Source: Macropodus opercularis
Taxonomy: Eukaryota > Chordata > Actinopteri > Anabantiformes > Osphronemidae
NCBI GenBank assembly: GCA_030770545.1
Contig: CM061109.1
Span: forward strand, 2,294,001-2,358,000
Length of the DNA stretch: 64,000 nucleotides
Reading direction: 5' to 3'
Below are positions 55,396 to 64,000 of this stretch, in pieces. Within the stretch, counting starts at the first letter, position 1. The number at the start of each line of letters is the position of its first letter. The position numbers and the translations under genes were made by a program. A model generated the notes under the pieces. It was not told the origin of the DNA, ran no database searches, and saw only the letters and a program-made list of their open reading frames with translations.

Positions 55396-56461
55396 GGTTA
55401 CACAGACCATGTCCTGCAGCATCTATGTTCCAGTCCTATGAGTAACTGATGATTAAGACCAAAGAACTCAACAATAAATAAGTTGAGTTGGGTATTAAGC
55501 TAAGTAGTAATAATACTATTCTGCAAAAACAGTGATGAAGATCCACATTTTTCCAAAGTACTAGAGCACTAGTCAGCACAATGAACGAACCTGCAAATCC
55601 TTCTGAGACATTTATCCAACTAATATTTAACTTGAAACACATCTTATAATTATTATCTTTTATTATCTTATTAATCTGACCCGTCCAATTAACTTCACAA
55701 CTGGTGTTATATGCACCCACTTAAATTCAGTTGCATATGGAACAGTTACATTTACAGGAGGGAGGGTGGGAAATAAAATATTCATGGTGCCCTCTGAGAG
55801 TCAAATCAACATTCTGAGTTGCATTTTTACCATCTGGAAATTACAGGGTATGGTCTGTAATTCGACCGAAGGCAAAGACGCTACATCAAGAATTGCCTTC
55901 CTTCTCCTAGTTTACCATGCAGAGCTCATGAAACAGAACTTTCTGATGTCTGATGCTTTGTGTCTGATGTTTGCTGTGGGAAGGATATACCCCAGGACAT
56001 CACTCATGGCCTCATTAAATTTCACTTCATTTCACGTTGATATCTTACTTTGAATTTAGCCGTAGATTGATAATTTTCATTTCCATCAAACACATTACTC
56101 CATATCAGGGTGGATATCCAGATGATTTGTTTCCCACTGAGATCTGATGTCTTGTCAAAGAGTTGCTTTGATATTTCACACATTTATTATGTTGTAGTGC
56201 ATTTAAATGATACATAACAACAAAGTCCATTTTAAAATAATGTAAAAAGGACTGAAGTTAGTCACGAGTCAAGGCTGTCAACCTCAACGACACATTTTTG
56301 TGAGACCAAGATTGTGACGACTTTCTCTGAAACACAATTACATAGATATGATGGATAGATAACAATATTGTGGGGCTCTTAATGAAGAAAAAGGAGTGGG
56401 CTGCATAAATAACTGAATGTAGTGTAGTTGGAGTGGCTGAGTTGATTTGTAATGGAGTCTT

Positions 56462-56503
<42 letters not shown>

Positions 56504-57237
56504 AGTGTGCATGTAATTCTTTGGACAACCTCAGCAGGCCATCATCATCATCATCATCATCATCAGCGTCGTCGTCATCATCATTGTCATCATCAGTACA
56601 GAGGAGTTGAAAGAGGGAATTCAACTAAAACTAGTGTCTCACTTTTGTGTGTCAAGTTATGTCCAGACTCACATTCTCCTCAGTATGTGCAGGAGTCTAA
56701 GTAGCTTTCTGTGCCATGCTAATAAAGTTGGCGCTGGTGATGTACTACTACTATACCACAATCCCTCAAGGTGTTAATGAGACACTGTATTTACAAGGGT
56801 AGTTATGTCCCAATGACTTAGCCCACGGGCACAAATTTACCTTCAGCTTACTTATTCTTTGTGTTCTTTCACAGCATGGAGGCGTCAGCAGAGGAAGAGA
56901 CCACCCGGAAGCAGGACGAGTGCTCAACCTCACAATAATTCTCACCAACTGCACCACATTGGCAGACATACGTATTATCCTACCGCCACAGACTCGTGAA
57001 CACACCCATGCGCCGCTAGCACTTACAGTATTTGTTTCAGGCTCTACCGTGTCTTTACCGGTTTGTGAAAGAACGGCTGTCAGACAGCAAGCTGTGAATT
57101 TCTTAGATAGCACAGTAGTTTATATGCTTGAGAGCAATGCCAGCAAAATGAGTTCAATTCCCACTTTTAATTTTGATTCTAAAAAACAGTGGTGTCTAAT
57201 GACTATATTCAATTCACTGCAAAGTTATACTAGCCGT
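55396..57237. other. Non-coding host DNA with two microsatellites
   Basis: (TG)n at 56463-56501 and an (ATC)n/(GTC)n array at 56540-56595. Open frames across them encode runs of His, Asp or Thr/His and are not genes. Nothing else recognised. Confidence 0.5.
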
Positions 57238-57500
57238 GTCGGTGTGTGGGATGCTAGGATGCAATTAAAATGGGGGAAATCTCGAGGAGCAGCACTGTTG
57301 GTTGAAGGTCAGTGTCTCCCAGGCGGTTCCCACAGGTCCTAGGTGTCCACTATGGAGTTCAAATCAGGTTGTTGATCATCTGTGCCATGGCAGATGAGCT
57401 AGGTCCACCCTCCAGGCCCCGGTCAGAGACCACCCTCTCAGGTGCTAAATATATGTCTGGGATCAAATGTGAGAGAGACGGGGGGGCAACCCTCTACAGG
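57238..57500 (+). repeat. Dispersed repeat, copy 2 of the pair with 24991-25230
   Basis: Shares GTGTGGGA, GATGCA-TTAAAATGGGGGA and the following GAGCAGCA segment with the first copy. It then continues with CAGATGAGCTAGGTCCACCC, a stretch I recall as common downstream in this fish repeat. Non-coding. Confidence 0.55.
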
Positions 57501-58871
57501 GGCCTGGTAGGCAGAGCCGCAATGAAGCAGAATCCATCCAACAGCCCCCGAAGCCCTGGGTGAGCATGTGTGGTAAAACTGGAGGGTGTTTTATAATGTG
57601 TTGAACACACCTACATGCGCCTCCTGGTACAGAGAGGAAGGATGAGAGAATGGAAACATAATAAGAAACAAAAGGAACATGACAGATGCATGTTTTCCCT
57701 GCGAAGACGAGACGCAAATGACATTTATTTTAATAAATCAAATAATAATAATAATTACAGGTGAAAACACCCTGACCTGCACCTGCACCTCAGTACACAC
57801 TCTGAATTATGGTTCTGCTCTGGCTGTATAATACTGAGCATCGCTCTAAAGGAAAATATATACAGGTCTGTGTTAGAAGCAGCAATATCACAAGATGGTA
57901 TTTTCTCCAACACATTCCTACAGAAACAATCAGTGCAGCCAATGGCAATATTGTAATCTTTGCAAACAAGATGAAGTCCCTTTGTGCCATTCAAACTTCA
58001 AATTGAATCATATTTAGTTTTTCTGAAGTTTGCAGTGTAATACTCTCGTATTCATCAAAGTAGGTGAAATGGACTTAGGGGAAAATCACAGAAAACTGGT
58101 GATGTGCCAGTGTATTTATTTGATTGACAGCAGCTACTGGGCTGCAGAGATTTAGAATATAGGGAGTAGCTGCTTGAGATTGGCAGACGGTGTGAAGAAT
58201 AAGGTCCACACCAACATCTACACTGGTCCAAAGTCCACGGTGGCTTGAAGCAACATTACAGAGCAAGTTGTGTGCTTTTGTTACTTAAGAGACTACAGCA
58301 GAGAAGCTACAGTAATATGGGCTCTTCTGATGGGTAGTGGTTGTTGATGGCGTCAGTGGTTGTATGCTGTACTATATGGAAGACTTGACTGACTTACGTA
58401 TATTAACTTGAGTGAAGTGTGACCCATAAATGACCTTTAAGGAAACAGGGGAAAAAACACCAAATTAAGGAATAATCCTGTAGTCTGGCCAGTCATTATA
58501 CAATATAATATATGGCAAATGCTAGTAGCCATACGGGTCTGAGCTGATATTCTGTAACAGCTAAGAGACCAAGTGTGAGTCTCTTTGGTGCAAAATGAAC
58601 CAGACATGTACATGGTTTTGTGTTATGATGTTTTATAGGATCTCATGGTAAACTGAAGACACGTGTGTGAATGTGTGTGTCTTGTTTCTGCTGATGTCAC
58701 GTGTGTTTGGTCAGAGCACACTCTGCCGATTGACCTCAGGTCAACTGTGTTGCCTCACCCTGTTTTGGCCTCAGATACCCAATATCTGAGTACCACATCC
58801 CAGAGACAGCAGAAAAAACAGGCGGCCATTAATTAAGATATTTTATAACAGTCTGATGATGCAGGAAAAAA
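57501..58871. other. Non-coding host DNA
   Basis: A short (ATA)n stretch near 57740-57757. No gene recognised. Confidence 0.45.
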
Positions 58872-58991
58872 CAAATCCAGAATAACAATGTGTCACATCC
58901 TATTCCAAGCCAAGTGACTATTAGTAGTAATAGTACGTACCGTGGAAAAGTGGCTCGGAATAGGATGTGACACATTGTTATTCTGGATTTG
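58872..58991 (-). repeat. 41-bp near-perfect inverted repeat (120-nt hairpin)
   Basis: 58872-58912 and 58951-58991 are inverse copies with one difference (A in the left arm, paired to C in the right), separated by 38 bp. On a minus-strand RNA that site becomes a G-U pair, so the RNA hairpin would have no mismatch. This could be a young microRNA-like hairpin, a siRNA source, or the foldback core of a small DNA transposon. I do not recognise the arm sequence. Confidence 0.9.
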
Positions 58992-61827
58992 TGTTTTAAT
59001 ATATGTGCATTGTGCAGCATAGTATTGTGTAGTAGACTTAGCTGGTGGAGCTTTCTGTGGTGTCCCCTCCAAAGGCCCCTAGTTGCTGGTTCCCCTCAGA
59101 ATATCTTACTGAAGAAACCTATTTAGCTCATATATGTGTGTGTGAGTCTACTCACCATCTTACGACCCCAGTTCAGATCCTCTTCACTGGCACTTCACTG
59201 CTTAGATCACTCCACTCAGCGTCAGCTTTTCATTTGAGCCCAGAATACAAACACTTTAATTCCCTGACATTTTACTTTACTGTGTGATGTTGGTTTCTCT
59301 GTCTGCTGTGCTTCATTTAACCTCCTAGTTTATAAACCAATAGAAGTGGGGACATCAGCATATTGCTGAGACTAGATTCTCTCATCTCATTTCAGTCAAT
59401 GCAATTTTTAAGATTCCTTCGTCGTAGATCCTGCCCCCTCATGAACTCACTATCTAAAAGAAGATTTGCTCGTCATATGCTCGTTCGTACTGTGGCTAAC
59501 TAATCATGCTCTCTATGCTATGTTTATGAGCTCAGAGCAACGGGTGATTATTAGCACAGTAAACACAAGTGGTTCATAACTTCCCATCAGTCAAAAAACA
59601 AATATATTCCACCTCAGGTCTACAAAGTTATGACACAAACAACAATCAATTAAACAAACTCATTAGCATAAACCCTGTGGTTCATTGGACACGTTACGTT
59701 AACAGTTAATGACCTAAAACTAATTTCAGAAAGCTTTTTGATATTCTAAACAAAACCATGGTCATAAACCTTTGCTTGGAAAAGACTATATGGTAATAAT
59801 GCAACGCTAACACCTGCAGGTCTCTGCTCTTTGGTCCACTTCCAGTTCCAACCCTGCAGCTGGATTCCTGTGACTTGCTTCTACGTACTTCTTTTGGTAA
59901 GTTGTTGAGCTGGAGGCCAGGGATGATGTGCAGACTGTAGCGACGACACTGGGGTAACCACAGACAAGTGTGTAAACCCAGAAACATGACGTGTTGGAAC
60001 AGCGGAGAGACAACACATTTCATAGAAAAACAGGAAATGTGTAAAATATTGTTGCACTTTCAACAGTTTAACAGTAACAGTCTCATTTAACAGTGATGCT
60101 GTTTTCAGTTGTCTCATAAAGATGCTCCAAGCATTTGTCTTTGTTAGCACATGGAGAAACGTAGAAGCTGGTGCGTCAGTGGATCATTTAGGGTCAAAGG
60201 CAGGTTTTACCACATGTGTGATTGTAAACCTCTATGCAGATGCAGTTCTGAGCATTACTGGAAGCATTATGACCTTGAGACAGAGGAAAAAATGTCAGAG
60301 GTGCTTCTGTACAACCCTGCTCAGTGTAAACAGCAGCACATAAACACCCTCAAGGGACGTTCGGTGTCAAGACTTTCTTCCCTTCTCGTCTCTGTCAGAC
60401 ACCCGTAAGCTCCCTGCCTGCATCTGTTTGACAGTGGCATCATTGTTTGAATCCTCTGACAGTGATGGATATCACTGATAGGGAGAAAATGTTAAACAGA
60501 TGTACCTCTTGACCTTTTCTTCTCCTACACGTGTGGTGTCTATTTTTTTTTTTCTTGTTTGTTTTCTTCTTTCTTTCTGGGGGAGCTATTGATGTTGTGA
60601 CAGTTTGAGGTTGTGAAAAATGTACTACTGGAGTTTTCAAAATAAAGAAGTGTGGTGAGTAAAGATCATCATGTAGTCCACGGAATATTAAAAAATCTTA
60701 CAGATCATATTCCATCTGCAGTCGTTTACAGGAAGACACATGTAATATAAGCGCTTCGAAGCAAAGGGCTAGTTGAAGTCGCATTTAGTGTTTATGTATG
60801 GTCCGTTTTCTTGTACGTGTCAGGGAGAAAGACGCTGCAAAGCTGACAGAGAGAATGGAATTATTACATGCAACCTGAGCTCCGAGTCCTTTGGCTGTAC
60901 AGTGAAACATTTATCAGCTCACAGGCACCATCAGACACATGTCATTAACAACACCATAAATCCACCTCTGGCAAGTTTCAATTTGGTTTAGTGGTTATGG
61001 AATTTAAATTGCTAACTACAGTAGAAGGGCTCGACCACTGCGAGTCGCTGTAAAATTCAGAAATCAGCTTTTGTCAGTGGCAGAGCTACCTGTCCTAAAA
61101 GCCTGCTGTGGTGGCCAGCGTGACTCTCTGGAGATGAGTATGAACGTGATGAACTCAACTCAACAACTCTACAGCTATTTCTGTGCGTATGTCCTGCCTT
61201 TTACACACAGACATACAAACCTTTTAAAATCCTCTAAAAGCTTGGTTTCAAAATATAAACTTCAGGAATCCTTTCAGATTTCATTCCTGTCTGATTCAGT
61301 CAATTAATAATAAATACAAATGCAACTGTAGTTTGAATTCTTGCGGCACACGTGGCTTTCAAGCGAACACAGATTTACCCACATGGCTCCCTCAAAAAAC
61401 TATAGATTTCACATAACAAGGACAAACAAATTAACAAAGAAAGTTCTATAAAGATGATGATTAAAAGCTAAAGAGATTTAAAAAAGGTGAAAATCACAAC
61501 AGCATAAAGATAAAACAGCAGAAAGTCTCACAGGTTGCACATAATTAATTGCCATGGAAAAACCACCTATAGCATCTATGAGTGGATTATTAAACACATC
61601 AAATAAATCACACGCCCTTTTTATTGTAATTCAAACTTAGGTTAGACACAGAGACAACGCGCCTCTCGACGCCTTAGGGAGAATTAACGCCGCTTATAAC
61701 TTAAGTCCTGTTTTAGCTAATACGACTTTATTGTCACAGCGATTAACAGGCAAGTTCAGGAAAGCTCTTATTTCGTGTTAAAATTCTGTTACAACTACAA
61801 AAGAACAGCCCCCTCCACTGGTTTAAT
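58992..61827. other. Non-coding host DNA
   Basis: T-rich run near 60543-60552. No gene or repeat family recognised. Confidence 0.45.
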
Positions 61828-61985
61828 CAGGATGCCCCCTGGCCCTCGCTCTACAGGTGTAATCCAACCGGGAGGAGATCTTTGGCAGACCCATAACATG
61901 CTGGAGGGACTCTATATACCTCACCTGAACCTGGGTGACCCCCGAGTTTCCCCGGAGAAGGTGGAGTAAGAGGCCACAGGGGGAA
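61828..61985 (+). repeat. LINE 3'-end fragment
   Basis: AGGATGCCCCCTGGCCCTCG, then GGAGGAGATCTTTGGCAGAC, GCTGGAGGGACTCTATATAC, CCCCGAGTTTCCCCGGAGAA and GTGGAGTAAGAGGC follow the pattern of a very common fish LINE tail (GGATGCCTCCTGG...GCTGGAGGGACTATGTCTC...CCCCGGAGGAGCTGGAGGA). That tail codes for the end of an RT protein (RTRWRDYVSRLAW). Here it is decayed and the open frame is lost. Clade uncertain. Confidence 0.6.
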
Positions 61986-62254
61986 TGGTGTCTAGGCCTG
62001 TGACAGTTAAACGCCTCAAAAGGGTTGTATTGACTGTTATTATCAATTCTTAAAAATGGTACGAACGGGTCTCTTTCTTGGTTGGAAAGATTCCATTTCT
62101 TTTTGTAGCTGAATTTCAAAACAAATAAAAGCCTAAATAAAATACATTCCCTCCAGCATCTTTCAAAACCTCTGAGTCAGTGGTTCTGAGAGCCAGGTTT
62201 GATTGAACCTTATGTGACATTATTCAACACACACTCAGAAGGACACGCAGAAAT
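61986..62254. other. Non-coding host DNA
   Basis: Short unassigned stretch between two LINE-derived fragments. Confidence 0.4.
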
Positions 62255-62425
62255 GCAGGCACAGTCTCTAGATCCAGGCCTGACAGTCTGAGCTGTATAT
62301 ATGCATCTTATTTGTTGGCTTTTCTGTCTATATTCCCGTAAGGTCTTAAACCTTCCTTTATAAAGTGCCTACAGATGACGTTTGTTGTGATTCGGCGCCA
62401 TATAAGTAAAACTGAGCTGAACTGA
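62255..62425 (+). repeat. L2-like LINE/SINE 3' tail
   Basis: TATAAAGTGCCTACAGATGA is followed by TTTGTTGTGATTCGGCGCCA and TATAAGTAAAACTGAGCTGA, which is the hallmark 3' end (GTTGTGATTTGGCGCTATATAAATAAAATTGA) of L2 LINEs and SINEs in fish. The left boundary is approximate. Confidence 0.75.
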
Positions 62426-62550
62426 ATGTGAGTTGCTCTTTGCTCTCAGGGTCACAGTAGGTTGTATCAGTGACACGATCAAGAATTCGCAGCCTTTCCT
62501 GAGGGACTCAGGCTTTGGGGATATTTCATCCACCACCAGTGTGTGCGTAT

Positions 62551-62560
62551 GTGTGTGTGG

Positions 62561-62599
<39 letters not shown>
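62551..62599. repeat. (GT)n microsatellite
   Basis: GT repeats with a short GGGG interruption. Confidence 0.9.
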
Positions 62600-62600
<1 letters not shown>

Positions 62601-63699
62601 ATTAATATACTGGAGTTTGTGCTGACATGTAACCTCAGCGCCTTCAGGTACAAATCCATACAGAGATTAGGTGGCATTCATTTACCTCCATGGGAATTCT
62701 GTTTGAACCTGATGCACATTTGCAAGCAATTAATGCTCACACACACACATCCACACACCCAATCCGATCGCAGAGCACACATTAGAGTCTTTAATACTGT
62801 TTTGCAGCTAATATCTGTTACCATCTCATGGTGAAGTATAGTCTGTAACCCAGACTCCTTTCTTACTTCTCTCTCTGCCGTTGCCCTCTCCCCGCAATGT
62901 CTCCTCCAATGGTACCACCTTTGAATTATTTTGACCAGAATGTCACTGCTGACAAATACCCCTCCTTCCCACAGGGGCAAAACCTATCCATCCTTCTTTC
63001 CACAGAGGTGCCCTTCATCTAAGTGGGAAAATTTGGTGTGACACACACACACTGGTGGAAATTTTGCATTCAAACTGCAGTGACAGCTTCACGGTAAGAC
63101 TTGAGTTATTACATGTTTCAGACCTTTGTCTCCTTGTCAGCTGGAATGATTCATGCCTGTGGGTATCCTTGTTCACCTGGCTGAGACTTCCTGTCTCAGT
63201 CTGTGCCTTTCTCGCTTATTCAAAAATCTATTAACAAGTATATACTTTCAAATGTCATTTCATATTTTTTATTTAGTTTAGGCACTGCAGGAACACAACA
63301 ATTATCAATTTGGAAATTCTACAAAAATCTAAATCACTGCAAAGCAGGAAACAGTCACTGTAGAAAAGGCTCACTAACGTACTGACAGACAGGGTAACAA
63401 GGCTAGAGGTCGGGGTAACTGGAAACAGACAGAATGCTCGGACGGATCGGGAATGACTCACTAGCGATGAGTGCTAGTGAGTGGTGAGAATAAATACGGG
63501 CATGACTGATGACTGATTACACACAGGTGAGTGGAAACAGAGAACACAGAAGAAGACTCAAGAGTCACCACTGCGCCGCTGGCTGATTTGCCACAATATG
63601 CTCGAAAACGTATCCACGAGTCCTGGGATCCAGCGTCTACTACAGCGATAGGTAGCTTGATTTCCAAAATGTGCACATCGAACACGTTGACCTTGTTAA
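62600..63699. other. Non-coding host DNA
   Basis: No gene recognised; CA-rich bits near 62739-62757 and 63041-63050. Confidence 0.45.
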
Positions 63700-63835
63700 A
63701 AGACTCCCAGTGTTTGCGTGGGTTTTGTCCCGTGCTCTGGTTTCCTCCCACAGTCCAACGCAACGCAGTCAGGTTGACTAGAGCGGTTTGTCTGTCTCTA
63801 TATGTGGCCCGTGATGGACCAGTGGAACCCACATC
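63700..63835 (+). repeat. Common fish dispersed repeat
   Basis: GTTTGCGTGGGTTTTGTCCC, GTGCTCTGGTTTCCTCCCAC, AGTCCAACGC, GTCTGTCTCTATATGTGGCC and CGTGATGGACCAGTGGAACC follow, with small changes, a repeat found very widely in fish (TGCGTGGGTTTTCTCCGGGT...TTCCTCCCACAGTCCAAA...CTATATGTGGCCCTGTGATGGAC). Class not known to me with certainty. Confidence 0.65.
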
Positions 63836-64000
63836 CTTTATGAGTCCTTTAATTAGTCAATAGAGGCCACCTGCCTGTGTTTTAATCTATGTAAGTATAA
63901 ATACAGCTGTTTTGTGAATCAATCAAGTTTGTACGAAAATATTACAGAACAAACATCATGAACACACCTCACAGGTCAGCTGGGTTACGTTATAAAACAT
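63836..64000. other. Non-coding host DNA
   Basis: AT-rich end of window, nothing recognised. Confidence 0.4.

Noticed and set aside
56379..56704. Open frames with runs of Asp, His, Thr or Cys-Val
   Set aside because: They are translations of the (TG)n and (ATC)n microsatellites.

Overview
The window reads as ray-finned fish (teleost) genomic DNA, mostly non-coding. The evidence is the mix of mobile elements: two full-length Ty3/gypsy LTR retrotransposons, a sushi-type chromovirus relic, piggyBac, Tc1/mariner and hAT pieces, a Penelope-like element, L2-like LINE tails and long dinucleotide repeats. I recognised no host exon, tRNA or rRNA gene. The host DNA is probably intergenic or intronic and is given as described gaps.

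Layout. 1-32846 is host DNA with old repeats: a chromovirus LTR plus gag relic (910-1538), piggyBac-type TTAA MITEs (1539-1820, 17939-18229), a broken piggyBac transposase (8870-9400), L2-like tails, a LINE reverse-transcriptase scrap (22130-22390), and a Tc1 fragment abutting a LINE C-terminal fragment (29940-30830). 32851-40765 is a 7.9-kb gypsy element on the minus strand. 40770-47859 is host DNA. 47860-48893 is a decayed Penelope-like element abutted by a third MITE. 50197-55390 is a 5.2-kb chromovirus on the plus strand. 55396-64000 is host DNA with repeats and a striking 120-nt hairpin.

The two young elements are the main content. In each I saw no difference between its two LTRs, and each has a short target-site duplication. 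Both place a slippery heptamer (T TTA AAC or G TTA AAC) a few codons before the gag stop, and in both a candidate H-type pseudoknot can be drawn by hand 6-7 nt downstream. This makes programmed -1 frameshifting the likely way both make Gag-Pol. They differ in priming: the minus element has an 18-nt tRNA-Thr primer site, while the chromovirus has a Tf1/sushi-like self-priming site complementary to the predicted 5' end of its own RNA, 31 bp below a TATA-like box.

The plus element has intact gag and pol with a chromodomain and looks autonomous. The minus element encodes a MYND zinc finger between Gag and protease, which is unusual. Its pol is broken once, by an extra A in an 8-A run inside RNase H.
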